This document shows positions 50,966-62,500 of a stretch of 62,500 bases of DNA, in pieces. Source of the stretch: Prorocentrum cordatum. Its lineage: Eukaryota > Sar > Dinophyceae > Prorocentrales > Prorocentraceae. Position 1 is the stretch's first letter. Each line of letters begins with the position of its first letter. The stretch is taken from the NCBI GenBank assembly GCA_963575745.1, contig CAUYUJ010021170.1:49301-111800 (forward strand), read 5' to 3'. The translations under genes and the position numbers were made by a program. The notes under the pieces were generated by a model. It saw only the letters and a list, made by a program, of their open reading frames with translations, did no database searches and was not told the DNA's origin.

Positions 50966-52899
50966 GATGATCCTCAGGTTTTAGATGGATCTTGACACGC
51001 TCATATCTCAAGTGGCCCCCGTTCGGAGTTCCGACGCTGCTTCACGAAGGCGCGCAAGCCTCACTTAGCTCTTGCATACCCAGTTCTCCGAGACGAGGGG
51101 GCCGGCGGCAGGGGGCGAAACCCTTGCGGATATAGAAATATTGCGATCGCCGCCGTCACCGTCAACGTCATCACCATAATATCCGCCGTGTTACTCTTCA
51201 CTCTCACAAGCACTTTAAGCTATGATAGTGCCGTCGCCGTTGATAGTTCAAGGATTTCGCGTGTATAGCTGTCTGGCGGTCTCATGCGGGCGGACCTGGG
51301 ACAGAAACACATCCTTCAAGAATATTAGACCCTCCGCTGGCACAAACTGAAGAACATTCGGGAGTGCCCTCCCCCCCAGTATGCACAAGAGCATCCAACA
51401 AACACAAGAACGTTAGGGTGCCCTTCGCGATGTGACCCGATCTCATAATTCGGTCCGACCGTATGCACAACCGATGCTATGAATGTCATGACCCCCGCTC
51501 GGAAATCGGATGGTGCTTGGAATCGGACTGCGATCGTTCCACGCCATAGTATTTCTCCGCAGAAATGCCCTTTGAAAAGGTGTGTGTGTGTGTGTGTGTG
51601 TGTCTCAGGCTCCACCCCCGCAGTGCAATCCATTGCCATTATTTTCGCCATCGCGCCCGACATCGTGAATCGCGCATGCAATTTCGCAGGGGGGGATCAA
51701 GGCTCCCCCCTTCGAGGGGGTGCCGGAACATTTTCCTGCAACGGAAGGCGGATGCCGGTTTTTTGAAGGGGGTGGAGGGGGCGTTGATCAAGGGATTGAG
51801 TACTGTGCGCGGGGGGCTCGGCGGTGGCGGTGGCGGCGCCAGCCCTGCCGAGGGTGGAGGACGAGGGCGGGGGAGGATTCTGACGTGGGCCGCAAGGCTG
51901 CGAAGGAACGTCTCGGGGCTGCCCAGAGGGCGGGGGTTGAGGCGCGCAGGCGCAGGGGGCGGCTGCAGGGGCGGGAAGGCGGCGGGGCGATGGCCCGGCA
52001 GGCAGAAAGAGGGGAGGTGCGAGCGGGCGCATGCGCAAGGTTCGCGAGGGAGGGCGCCAGGGGGAGGCGAGAGCGGGGGCGACCAGCCACGCGAGGAGAT
52101 CGAGAAACCTTGGACTATCCATGCTCCGCGGGTGCGAACCACACGCGCTGTACGATGCCTCATGCCGCAGATGGCGGCACGAGCGCTCCGCAGTCCCATT
52201 CGGCAGCTGCTCTTTGAGACACTCAGAAGCTGCCATTTTTCTTCAGAGAGGCATCGGGCACGAACCGTATCACTCCCTTCTGCCACACGCGGCCACCACA
52301 CGCTGCCACCTCGTCCCCGTGGGCTCCACTTGATATGCGCAACGGACGCAGGCATGGGCCACCCTCACGCCTCCACGGCCCCTGCAGTCGCTTACCCCCA
52401 GTCTTCCTACGTCTCCCCCTCTTTGCCCTCCTCCACCTTTCCACCCAGGGCCAGATCATGCAAACTCTGTGGTGCAGAGCTGGGGAAGCATGTATGCAAA
52501 GGAATGGCGGCCATGACCCATTTTTCTTTTAGCTCCACGCTCCAGGCCACCACATCCCCGAGAGGGGAATTATACTCGCCGCTGCGGAGGGGGAAGCAGC
52601 GAGCAAGGCAAGCAGGCAAGCACTGACTCCCAGTCAGAGCTGTTCGAAAAATGCGCATCCGCAACGGCCTCCGACCTGGTACCTTCGCCGCGCAGTTGGT
52701 GACGTACACAGGCGAACGCAGCATCGCTCGAAGGGGCCGCGGAATGAGGAGAGGAAACACGGCCCTGCCACCAATGCAGCACCATCGCGCGACAGACACG
52801 CCGAGTATCTGCCGCACGCCTTTGGCTCTGCGCGCAGGCCGCTCTCAAAATTTGCCCGATGCTCCGAGACGCGCTCTCCGGTCGTCGGGCAGCGAATGG
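50966..52899. other. no gene seen; one (GT)n run
   Basis: A GT dinucleotide run lies at about 51578-51604. The remainder has no recognised domain on either strand; long frames at 51565-52626 are GC-composition artefacts as far as I can tell. Confidence 0.45.
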
Positions 52900-53045
52900 C
52901 CCAGCTCTTCTTCTTCTTCTTCTTCCTCCTCCTCCTCCTCCTCCTCCTCCTCGTCCTCCTCTTCCTCCTCCTCTTCTTCCTCCTTCTCCTCCTCCTCGTC
53001 CTCTTCTTCATATTCTTCCTGCTGCTCCTCCTCCTGCTCCTCCAC
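52900..53045. repeat. (TCC/TTC)n pyrimidine tract
   Basis: TTCTTC then CCTCCT triplets. The minus strand encodes poly-Glu only by composition. Confidence 0.9.
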
Positions 53046-53829
53046 CTCGCCCCCACCCCTCCCACACCCTCGCCCCGCTCTTCCTCAAGCTTTTCTTCCA
53101 ATGGGACGCACAAAGGCATAACAGTACTAGATGTCCTCCTTGGAGCTGTGCGTCCGACCCGAGCATCTATCATATCCATCTTGTAGTGTCTCGTTTCCCG
53201 AGCGGTGTGGCCAGAACGCGCCCGCCACAGAGCTTATACTGCTGCAGGGTTTCTTGGCGCGCGCGCGCCCCTCGCTCCTGGGGGGAGGGGAGGGGGCGAT
53301 GCACTGCACGCATGGTATTAGTATGATGGGGTGGCTCCGATCCAGCTCGTCCTCCACCTGCCTCTCCTCCCCCTTCCATTCCCGCCCCCCCTGCTCCCCT
53401 CCAACGGCGCCTCGAGGTCCTTGGGGCCCTTGGGGCCCTGGAAGCGTTCCGCGGCAGGGTTTCAACACTGGGCCACGTACCGTAACTCGCCGTCGCCGTC
53501 GTCGATATCATCGTCGTCGCTGTCTTCTGTCAATTCCTGGCCTATCCCCAGGTCCATCCAGACCCGTTCTCGGAGCCGCGCCCAGCCGTTACGACGATGC
53601 CCCCCTCCAACGGCAAGCAAAAACGAGGAGGATGCCGTCGTCGTCGTCGCCGTCGCCGTCGTCGTCGTGGTCATCGTCCTTCGCGGCGCCTTCTGCACAG
53701 AGCCGCAGGCCGCGGCGTCTGGGAAGACCACGCCGTTGAGAAGCCCCAGGCCGCGCACCTCTGACGGGGGGCGAGCGGATCCGTAAAGCCTCCATCAAGT
53801 GAAACCTCAAAGTAAGTAGTCCCTTCCCT
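53046..53829. other. no gene seen
   Basis: Unique sequence with short GTC-rich patches near 53485-53520 and 53630-53675. Confidence 0.45.
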
Positions 53830-54370
53830 TGTGAGAACACCAAACCACTGCCCACCTGTTGTGGCCCAGGCACGGCTCCTTTCTGGATTGGAGCCCAGCG
53901 TTCAGCCCTCCTCTGATAGGTCTCAAGCAGTCTCCCCCTTTGCTGTTGTTATTTTTCTTCTCTGGGTCTAAGACACTAGAGTAACTGCTGCATGGGGCCC
54001 AACATAACCCCACGCTGCTTGGACCCAAGAAACATCATTGCTTTGGGCAGGGCCCCAACAAGGTCACTTCCTGTTGCCGCCACCAAGCACATCCTGTGTT
54101 GAGACCTGCTGAACGCCTATTTCTGTCGGGGCCCAGGCAAGGCCCTCCCTGCTGGGGCCCAAGCAGAGGCCTCCCCAGCAGGAATTCAAGCAATGCCCCT
54201 GCCCCGATGAGACACATGCAAGGCCTCTCCTGCTCTGGTGGGGCCCCACATTCGGCAACAGCGCTTTGGAGACCCAAAGAAAGCCTCTCTCTGCTGGGGC
54301 TCAGGCAATGATCCCATTCCGCTGTGGCCCAAACAATGCCCTCTTCTGGCTGCGCTCACGGAAGACCCTG
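53830..54370 (+). repeat. ~27-bp GGGGCCCAGGCAAGGCC minisatellite
   Basis: Units of CTGCTGGGGCCCAGGCAAGG plus CCTCCC recur at about 27 bp, clearest at 54129-54320, more diverged before. A multiple-of-three period keeps frames open. Confidence 0.75.
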
Positions 54371-55579
54371 ACTTGGCCTCCGGGCGCGGCCCCTGCCTGT
54401 CCGGACCCCAGAAGCGCCCTTCACCTTCATCGTCCCACACACACAAACACACACACACTTACTCGCTCACCGCCATTCATATGCCCACTTGCACGCTTGC
54501 TTTCCCGCTCACGCACTCGATTAGCTACTCACGCCCTCACCCACGCACTAACTCGCCACCTCCCTCTCCGTCAGTCTCCGCTTGTCCGTCAGACGACGAC
54601 GAGCGGCGCCTCCATGCCGCGGGGCTCCGCCAGGCGCCGCAGGCCCGAACGCAAGCGCTCGCCCATGGCCGTCACGTTGTCCAGGAACGCAGGGTCGCTC
54701 ACGCGGTCTAGCCTTCGGCCACGAAAAGGAGGAGGCGGAGGAGGATGAAGCCCGTAAACCCCGACATGAGGCGGGTCTCGTGACTGCGGCATGCCTGCGT
54801 GGCTGCAACCTGTCACCTCGACGAAACTGGTGGGAACTCCATGCAGGCTCCAACGCAACCCACCACAACGAGGAGGACAAGTATGAGGAGACTTTCGATG
54901 CGCATTTATGGTTGTATCTCTGTGGGCCCCTTAGAAAGCTCCATAGGCCTCCAGGGACCTCCAGAGACCTCATTGGAGGTCTGGGGAAGGATGATGATGA
55001 GGTGGAGGAGGAGACGGACGAGGAGGGACAATCGAAGGAGAACGCGCGCGAGGTCGTCGTATTGTGCACTCGGAAGTAAATTTGATCTCTCCGAGGGCTG
55101 CCCAGGCGCAGCCTAGGGCAGGTGGAAGCGGCCGAACCTCCCGCAGGGCAGCTCATCGCAGCGCCCGCGAGGCCGTTCGGGCCATCTGCTGTAGTGCGAA
55201 GCCTGCCGCGCCGGCGGGGCTCCGCGCAGCCCACACCAGGAGCAGACCGTCTTCCTGACGTGGGAGAACTCGTGTGCGCGCTCCAGGGGCCATGGTCGAT
55301 CCGAAGTCGACGGCGGCTGGAGAGGCGAAGGCGGTGAACTTGGCGGCCTTTTTGGCCTCCTCCGGGGATCGAGATCTCACCGAAGGCGGCGTGTTCTCCC
55401 CAGAGCGCCGACGACAGCATCCCCAGGAGTCGCCGCGGCGACCTCTTTCGGGCAGCGCCCATGTCTTAGGGGGGTGGATGGGGGGTGGCACGCCGACCTG
55501 GAATCCGCAAAGTTTCGAGGAGATGGGCGTGCGGGAAGGCCAGCTCCTTCCTCACTCGCGGTGTCGGCTGCACGTGCGG
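54371..55579. other. no gene seen
   Basis: Contains CACACA and ACTCGC-rich words at 54430-54560. A 304-codon minus-strand frame (54548-55462) shows no domain I recognise, and GC-rich DNA opens such frames by chance. Confidence 0.45.
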
Positions 55580-55805
55580 GAGCACTGTCGGGAACTTCTG
55601 CTTAGCGTGTCGCGGCGGCGGCACTGGCGACATGATATGCCCTGCGAGCGGTAAGCGTGTCGCTCCGCTGCGCGGGGCGGAAGACTTCGAAGGGCTCGGG
55701 ACATTGACGCTCGGGGATCGCGACGTGGATGGCGCGTCGCTCCGAAGCGTGGTGGACAAACTGGCAGAACGACAGGCTATCCAACAGTTCCGGACCGTGT
55801 ATCCT
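55580..55805 (+). repeat. dispersed repeat R1, copy 2
   Basis: Partner of 2365-2612: GGGAACTTCTG, GTGTCGCGGCGGCGGC, TGCCCTGCGAGCGG, AAGCGTGTCGCTCCG, CGCGGGGCGG and CTATCCAACAGTTCC in the same order. Confidence 0.75.
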
Positions 55806-57019
55806 CGACGTCGGCCGTGCTCAGAGAGGCGATCGTGGTGATCGCGAGAGATTCTGACTCATTTGTTGTGACACGAGAGTCTTTCCTTTGTCGGCGCGTG
55901 GCGTTGCTTCCTTCCCTGTATGAATCCAGGGGCCCGTGGCGTACACCTAATTTGAACACACCTCTCACGGGACGCGCACCGATCGACACCTGAACCTGGC
56001 ACTTGTGAGCCATCCAGCTCCACCCAACCCGAGTCCACCTCACCTCAGCCGCCACAGCGTTGAGCTGTCCTGGCCGAACTCGGAGCGGTTCCCTCGAAAT
56101 GCAAACGATGGATCTCGGCCGGAATATCTGCCAATGCCCTCGCCTTGAGACCGAGTTGGCAGACGCGCGTTCCGAGTGAAAGTGCTCCAGCGTTGCCTTT
56201 GTGCATTCTGGCAGCTGGTCTCCTCCCCCGTACTCTCAGACACCCCGCGGGAGCGAGCTCCCCTTCATCCCTCCTCTCCCCTCCTCGCCTCTTGCCTGGG
56301 AGCGGGTCGGCAGCGACCACACCAGGTCACATTGAACGCGCTGTAAGTGTCTCTCGTATCCTCACCACGACAGATGGGCCTGCCAATGCGCTAGTGGATC
56401 CTGCCGCCACCTTCGTCGACTCCTAGGCTCAAGGGGGTGGTGGCCTGTCGTGGGTAGGACCTACCCTCAGGTCACATGCTGGTCCCCGTCTTTTGCCTTT
56501 TCTCCCATGCCTTCTCCCTCCCTCTTCTCTCGCTTCATTTGTCTCACTTGCTCCCCCCAGCCTGCCTGCCTCCTTCGCTGCCTCTCTCCCGCACCCCCTT
56601 GCTCTGTTCCTGACCCCTCGCTTCCCTCTGACCCCAACATTCTCATCCGCGTCTCCCGTTACGCTTGTAGTTCCCCGCGCACTGCAGAAGCCCTGCGCAA
56701 GGAGGAGCCGCACACGACAGCAATGACGAGTGGAATGCGATGCAAGCGAATGAGGGTGAGGAGGCGGATCGTCAGAATGGCGCTGGATGGTGACGAGCAT
56801 GAGGACGAGGACGACAAGGAAGCGCCTGGTGCGGGCTAGGCGGACTGATGGCACCCTGCAGGGCTGCACAGACGAGGGTAGGCAACCACATGTCCATCCT
56901 AAATATGAATTTGCACTATCCGGGGGGGTGCGGTATTGCTCCCCCTGAGGTTCCCTGTAAAAAACAATACGCGGCGACATTTGTTGCTCTAACATAAGAC
57001 TTTGTTCGCGAATCCCTTG
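55806..57019. other. no gene seen
   Basis: Unique sequence including a TCCC/CTCC-rich patch near 56500-56620. No domain or RNA is recognised. Confidence 0.45.
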
Positions 57020-57100
57020 CAAAACATGGGACGAAGTGCACACGCGCGCGTCGTCGCGCGCGCATGCCGAAATCCTTCAAAAACCTTCGGTGTCGGAAAG
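57020..57100 (+). repeat. CG-alternating repeat R9, copy 1
   Basis: ATGGGACGA, ACGCGCGCGTCGTCGCGCGC, GCATGCCGAAATCCTTC and AAAAACCTT. Related copies lie near 59127-59165, 59375-59440 and 59590-59665. The alternating CG core could adopt Z-DNA. Confidence 0.75.
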
Positions 57101-57214
57101 AGTTCTCAATCGAGTTTCCAAACAAAAATGCAAAAACACAGGGTTTCGCAGCACTGTCTTTCTAAGAAAGCTTACGCGCGAGTTCTTGCAAAATCTCAAG
57201 AAAACCGGCCGGCG

Positions 57215-58083
57215 CTGGCGGCGGCCTGCAGCGCCGGCGCTGGCGCCGGCGACGGCGGGGACGCAGCGACGATTACCACCCATCACCACCACTACCACCA
57301 CCACCACCGCCTCAACCCACCACCACCATCACCAACACACCACACAACCACCACCACCACCACAGCCACTACCACCACCACAACCACCACCACCACAACT
57401 TACCATCACCACCACCACCACAAAAACCCACCACCACTACCAGCACCACCACCGCAATTCACCACACAACCAACACCACAACCATCACCACTACAAGCAG
57501 CACAGGCCACCACCACCACAAACCACCACACCAACACCACCACCACCGCCACCACCACCACCAGCAGCACCACCTCCACAAACCACAGCCACCACCACAA
57601 CCACCACCACCACCACCACAAACCACCACCACAAACCACCACCACCATAAAACCACCACCACCACAACCCACCACCACCACCACAAACCACCACCACAAA
57701 CCACCACCAAACCACAAACACCACCACCACCACCCACCACCACAACCACCCACCACCACAAACCACCACACCACCACCACAACCACCACCACCGCCACCA
57801 CCACCACCACAGCCCACCACCCCCACCACCACCGTCGTCCTCGTCGACGCTCCCCGCCGCCGCCGCCCGCGCCCCAGGCGCTGGCGCCGGCCCAGAAAAG
57901 AAAATCGTCGTCCCCGCCGCCGCCGCCAGCCGCCGCCGACGCAGGCGCCGGCCCGAGGAGTGGGAAAGAGGAAAAGTAGGGGGGAGGGGGTCGAACCCCC
58001 CCCCCTCCATCCAGGGAGGGGGTTCCGGTTCCAACGCACCCCCCACTCCAAGCGACCACAGAACGCGCTCTCTCGTAGACGTG
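57215..58083 (-). repeat. GGT-core dispersed element R6, copy 2 (inverted)
   Basis: Inverted partner of 28222-28975, with a longer (CAC)n core on the plus strand (about 57275-57835) and both GC-rich arms conserved. Confidence 0.85.
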
Positions 58084-58216
58084 CACACCTATTGCGTGCA
58101 TGTACGTGCCCGCGTATGGCATGTATGCACATAGTCTCGCGCGCATGTGCACGCGCACGCACGCCGCCCGCGCGCGAAACTCGAAGGACCAAGGTGCATG
58201 GAGCCAAGCGCCACTG

Positions 58217-58272
58217 CAGCCTTCTTTATATATATATATGTATGTGTATATCTAGATCTATATATCTAGATA
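58217..58272. repeat. (TA)n / TATATCTAGA-rich stretch
   Basis: Alternating TA followed by TATCTAGATC words. Confidence 0.85.
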
Positions 58273-58292
58273 TGGCGCAACCTAGAATGCGT

Positions 58293-58560
58293 AACGTAGA
58301 TTGCTCCACATAGGTTGCAATACACGCGTTGCACCACACTTCGCAACATAGATTGCACAACACCTTGTGCAAAGCATGTATTGCAACGCCATGCTTCCTC
58401 CACGTAGATTGCTCCACACGGGCTGCACAACAGTTGTCTTACCTCATAGATCGAACCGCTGCCGCTGCACAACACAGGTTACATCGCGTAGATTGCAGAA
58501 CATAGAGTGCAACACATGGATTGCGCCACGTCGATTGATTCAGCTAGATCGCACAAAACA
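58293..58560 (+). repeat. degenerate ~15-bp ATAGATTGCACAACA minisatellite
   Basis: Variants of CGTAGATTGCTCCACA, CATAGATTGCACAACA and GTTGCAATACACG follow one another for about 270 bp. Confidence 0.8.
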
Positions 58561-60359
58561 TAGAGCTAGAACCATACTGTGTGGGTCCACGCTGACTAAC
58601 GTAAAGAACTAGGCCTGTGCATCGGTCCTGCTGACTTATGGCCGCCAGTCGCGACCGGGCGCCGTCACCCGTCGCCGTACCATTTTGGTCACGCTTTTGA
58701 TTCTACGAAGCTCGCAAATTGGGACCGTGCGCCCTCTCTGGGTGGCTGGTGGCTGCCCGTCGCCGCCCGTCGCCGCCGTGCATCGCCGCATCATTTTGGT
58801 TACGACTCTGACTGCGCCATGCTGGCACTTCGCATGGCTAGGCGTTGCTCTGCACCGCTTTGCGCCACGTAGCTCGCACCACACACATTCTCCTTTCTGG
58901 AAGGGTATTAGGATCGACCCCCCACCGGGGGTCAACGGTGCACCATCGCATTGTAATCTACATCTGACTCTGCCGCATCGTCCATCCCAGATGTGAACGC
59001 ATACTATCCCAGCCAAGCCTGAGATCGCCCCCCTACTCCTATGCAAACCAATCTATGCGCGCACGCTCGTTCATCCCAGATCAGCAGTTCCCAAAGATCC
59101 TTCGCAACAGAACAAACAAACGAAGCGCGCGACGACGCATGCCGAAATCTTTGAACAACCTTAACTGGGATCTGAACGATTTCGAAGTCGAATGCCCCGA
59201 ACACACTTAAAACAACACGCAATTTCGCAACAACGCTGTCCAAAACAAAAAATAAGCCCGCGCCCTTGCGATTTTTGTAACAAAAAACATGTTCATAACA
59301 TGCTACCAAGAGGGACTCTTTCGCGCAGGTGTCGAAATCGCGCGCGTGCTGTCGCAGGAGCCTCTCGCAACAAATGGGACGACGCGCGCACGCGCGCGTC
59401 ATCGCGCGCGCATGCGGGACTCCTTCAAAAACCTGAGGGCCCCCCAAAAAATCCAAAACGAGTGTCCCAAACACGCGCGTTTTCGAACAGGTTCACCGAA
59501 TTCTGCAAAACAGGCCTCTCGCGCCGCATGTCAAGTTCATTCGAACGCCCTTGCGCGCGGTCGCGGGGGGGGAGGCACGATCCGTTTCAAATAATACGAC
59601 GCGGACCACTCGCGCGCGTCGGCCGCGCGCGCATGCCGGGCCCTTTCAAAAACCTTCACCACCGACGAGAGGACATCGTCAAAATTATCGGCGGGCGTGA
59701 ACAACATTGGCGCCGTCATTGGCCTTGCCGTCGTCATCGCCACCATCGCCACCATCATCGCAACTACCATGATCGCGTCTACCATTGCCGGCTCCGCCAT
59801 GGCATCGACTCGCACTGAAGTGCCCTCTGGGAAGTGCTCAACGGTCATCGCCACCGCGGCCGCGTCCGTCGCGCTGCACTAGCTGGCCGCTGCGCGGCCG
59901 CAAAGATGCACCAGCCAAAGCCGCATGGCAATCGCCGCCGCATGGGTTTTGCAAACCAAGTTGCGGGTAGGTGGGTGGGATGATCACGCGAGTAGTGGAG
60001 TTGACAACTCACTGCGAGCATTGACAATTTGCACCACGTAGATTTAGCTCACACCACAGAATATGCTAGAACACACTGTTTCGGGCCCACGCCCCCGCTG
60101 GCTAACATTGGTTTGAATTCACGCATGTAGGCACGTGGTTTTCTGTATCATTAGCTCGCTCGTTGCAAGATGGTGAAACCATTGTACTTACTTGTGCGTT
60201 GATTAGTTGCTCGCGCGGCCGATAGACTTGTACCTGTAGCCTCCCCCTATCTCCTGCGCTCGCTCTCGCTCCCACCCTCGCTCCCGCTCTCGCTCCCACT
60301 ACCCTTTACCTCCCCTCTCCCCCTCCAGGGACAGTTTACTTAATTAGGTAGGGAATGAA
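58561..60359. other. no gene; several R9 copies and a short duplication
   Basis: 58640-58830 carries a ~110-bp duplication around CGCC(G/C)(T/C)ACCATTTTGGT. R9 copies with GCGCGCGCATGC lie near 59127-59165, 59375-59440 and 59590-59665. CGTCATCGCCACC-type words occur near 59700-59780. No protein or RNA family is recognised. Confidence 0.5.
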
Positions 60360-60660
60360 CGGCCGACTGGTGACGACGACGATGACGACGAAAGGGTCCA
60401 TAAAATTAAGAAACCTCGACCCTCACACGGTCCGGCCTCGAGCCTCCAACGGCGAACGACGACGACCACCTCGTCGTGGGGCGACGGGGACGACGACGCC
60501 GACGGCGTCGACGACGACCGCGACGCCTTCGTCGTGAAGCGGCAACGACGTCGACTTCGACGACGTCGACGACGAAAAAGCACGACGACTTCGTCGTGAG
60601 GCGACGGCGACGTCGACGGCTTCGACGACGACCGCGGCGGTCTCGTCGTGAAGCGTCGGG
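60360..60660. repeat. cryptic GAC/GTC-rich simple sequence
   Basis: GACGACGACG, GACGTCGAC and TTCGTCGTGAGGCGAC words alternate, some in inverted order. Confidence 0.8.
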
Positions 60661-60756
60661 GGCGACGGGGCCGACATCGTCGCAGGCCGCCAGCCCGCCG
60701 CGCGACACGCCGAGGCCCCAGCGTGTAGTTCGCGGCCCTGCACACCAGCGGGGCGC

Positions 60757-60910
60757 CGGCGAAGGTGCTGCCGTGGTCCCCGGGGCCGATGCACGCGGCC
60801 ACCTGCTTGGCGGGGCCGCCGAAGCCGACGGCCACCGACGACGGCCGCCGACGCTGGCCACCGACGACGCCGACGCCGATAATGGTGGCGACGACGACGA
60901 CGAGGACGAG

Positions 60911-60943
<33 letters not shown>

Positions 60944-61057
60944 GGCGGCGGCGACGACGACGACGGCGACGACAACGGCGACGACGACGACGGCGGCGGT
61001 GGCAATGGCAATGACGAAGGTGGCGGCGGCGACGGTGCTGCCGTGGTCCCCGAGGCC
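60757..61057 (+). repeat. direct repeats around a (GAC)n tract
   Basis: GGTGCTGCCGTGGTCCCCG appears at about 60763 and again at about 61035, on either side of a GAC/GGC triplet tract (60890-61030). Confidence 0.8.
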
Positions 61058-61070
61058 AAACATCAATGAC

Positions 61071-61200
61071 CCTCAGAACGTGTGTTAGCGCCAACGTGTG
61101 CTGGCCAACCGAAGCCCTTCGATACTACACCGGCGGTGCAACGATGGCCGACACAGGCTGCGCGCGATCGGCGGAGCCGAATTGGGTAAACAGACACTTG
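61071..61200 (+). repeat. dispersed repeat R7, copy 2
   Basis: Diverged partner of 44755-44880, same orientation. Confidence 0.65.
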
Positions 61201-61497
61201 GGCGAACTGTCTTCCCGAGGGGCCCACCGCAACCAGATGCTCAACACGAAAAGGCAGTCCTGGGGCGGAGGTCCAGACCTCCCGGGGCCCACGCTCTGTG
61301 ACAGCACCACGGCGTCGGAGGTCTGGGGGCGCCCAGGATGGCCTCCAGAGGCCACGTGGCGCCACCAGCATCGCCGAGGGTGGCCCCGGGAAGACCCGTG
61401 TTCGCCCTCCCCCCCATCCTTGTTCCTTATTAGAATATACCCCCACCTACGTCGTATTCTGGCCGATAGCGACCCAATCCGGGACCTCCCAACCGGA
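61201..61497. other. no gene seen
   Basis: Unique sequence between R7 and the tandem array. Confidence 0.5.
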
Positions 61498-62190
61498 CTG
61501 TAACAAATCAATACAAAGTTGACGTTTTTCTTCTCAACATCGTCTTTCTTGTCGTCGACGATGCGAAACGCGTGGCAGGAATGGAACGCGGCGCACATCG
61601 CGCGCGGCAGTCAATCAGGGCCCGCCCATCCTGACTGTAAAAAACCAATACAAAGTCTTCGTTTGTTCCTCTCAGCATGGCCTGCCTTGCCGCCGACGGT
61701 GCGACATATGTGGCAGCAATGGGACGCGGCGCACATATGGGACGCGGCGCACATCGCGCGCGGCCGTCAATCCGGGGCCGCCCATCTTGACTGTAAAAAA
61801 TTAATACGAAGTCTCCGTTTTTTCCGCTCAACATGGCCTGCCTTGTCGCCGACGGTGCGACATATGTGGCAGGAATGGGACGCGGCGCACATCGCGCGCG
61901 GACGTCCATGGGGGCTGCGGGCCCTCCAATCCTGATTGTAAAAAAAAAAACGAGTTGCCGTTTTTCCTTTCATCATGGCCTGTCCTGTCGTCGGCGATGC
62001 GAAATGTGTGGCAGGAATGGGGCGCGGCGCGCAGCGCGCGCGGACTTCTGGGGCAACCCCATGGCGGGAGGGGCCACCTTACTTGTCAGAAGCAATGCCA
62101 TGCTGATTTTCCCTGCCCGCATAGCTGTTCTTGTCGTCCACCCCGCAAAAGTGCATGGCAAGAATCGGGCGCGGCACACCCCCTTCCCCC
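61498..62190 (+). repeat. ~145-bp tandem repeat, four units plus a partial fifth
   Basis: Units start CTGTAA(A/C)AAA at 61498, 61635, 61791 and 61936, continue CAATACAAAGTC, CGTTTTT, CATGGCCTGCCTTGTCG and GATGCGA, and end GTGGCAGGAATGG with GACGCGGCGCACATCGCGCG. The second unit has an internal 18-bp duplication. A partial fifth unit runs to about 62190. Confidence 0.88.
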
Positions 62191-62369
62191 CCCGCTCGAA
62201 GTGAATGAAATGACCTTCCCGCTTGGGCGCCAAGCGACATTTTCTCAAAGTTGCGCTCCCGCTTTGGCTCGGCGCACGTTTCTAGCTCGCCAATTCATTG
62301 GGCGCCGGGGCGTTCCAGGAGGCCCTGGGGTGACGAATGCCTGGGAGGTTTTTGTTTGTTCAGGCTCTT
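62191..62369. other. no gene seen
   Basis: Unique sequence. Confidence 0.5.
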
Positions 62370-62500
62370 GGAGGGCCTCCTGAGGCCGTCTGGAGGCCAT
62401 CTTGGGCGTCTTGGTACGATCTTTCGGCGACTCAGGGCCCCTCGGATCGTCTCGGGGGCGTCTCGGCTCTCTTGGGGCGTTCCTGGGGCGCTCTGGGACT
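62370..62500. repeat. CCAAGAGGCC-type minisatellite, inverted array
   Basis: GGAGGCC, CTTGGGCGTCTTGG and TCTTGGGGCG words are the reverse complement of the 408-1547 family. The array runs off the window end. Confidence 0.75.

Noticed and set aside
51565-52626. 353-codon plus-strand open frame as a gene
   Set aside because: It begins in a GT microsatellite, is GC-composition driven, and overlaps long frames on the other strand; no domain is seen.
54548-55462. 304-codon minus-strand open frame as a host gene
   Set aside because: No recognisable domain, no supporting context, and comparable frames overlap on the plus strand. Kept as unannotated sequence.

Overview
The window looks like nuclear DNA of a dinoflagellate. 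The strongest evidence is a 22-nt copy of the dinoflagellate spliced leader at 40250-40271 (minus strand), fused to the 5' end of a LINE. The high GC content, dense trinucleotide microsatellites and dinoflagellate-style retroelement domains agree with this. I found no convincing single-copy host gene, rRNA, tRNA or CRISPR array. The window appears to be intergenic or heterochromatin-like, made of retrotransposons, minisatellites and dispersed repeats. The species cannot be named from this sequence alone.

Layout. 1-7240: microsatellites and minisatellites (TAC, CCAAGAGG-type, a 21-bp GTGGCCCC array, a 41-bp array, AAC, CAC) with small dispersed repeats. 7241-13040 (minus): a decayed LINE (LINE A) with a coiled-coil ORF1 remnant, endonuclease, reverse transcriptase (RT), RNase H and a C-terminal zinc motif. 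13041-18098: a 75-bp satellite, four copies of a ~120-bp repeat, a 0.6-kb duplication and an ATC tract. 18099-24791 (minus): a complete tyrosine-recombinase (YR) retrotransposon with split direct repeats, carrying a membrane-type small ORF, a gag-like ORF, RT, RNase H, tyrosine recombinase and a DNA-methyltransferase-like domain. It sits inside the ATC tract, which resumes at 24792. 25441-34190: polypyrimidine tract, a LINE ORF1 fragment, a GGT-core repeat, a palindrome, and GAC and CTGCAG arrays. 34368-40271 (minus): LINE B, nearly complete, with ORF1, endonuclease, RT, RNase H and the spliced-leader relic. 40272-47830: GGA tract, a 27-bp array that flips orientation, and a 2-kb GGCCAGGG array. 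47997-49739: two 171-bp MITE-like elements on either side of a 5'-truncated LINE (LINE D) with a 15-bp target duplication. 49740-62500: mini- and microsatellites, the inverted partner of the GGT-core repeat, and a ~145-bp tandem repeat.

How it fits together. The coding capacity belongs to selfish elements of two types. LINEs encode ORF1 plus an endonuclease/RT/RNase H protein for target-primed insertion. The YR element encodes gag-like, RT/RNase H and recombinase functions for insertion through a circular intermediate, plus a methyltransferase-like domain that could act on its own DNA or the host's. Nearly all coding regions carry single-base frame breaks, mostly apparent one-base deletions. 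Each break is either real decay or a homopolymer sequencing/assembly error; the sequence alone cannot say which.
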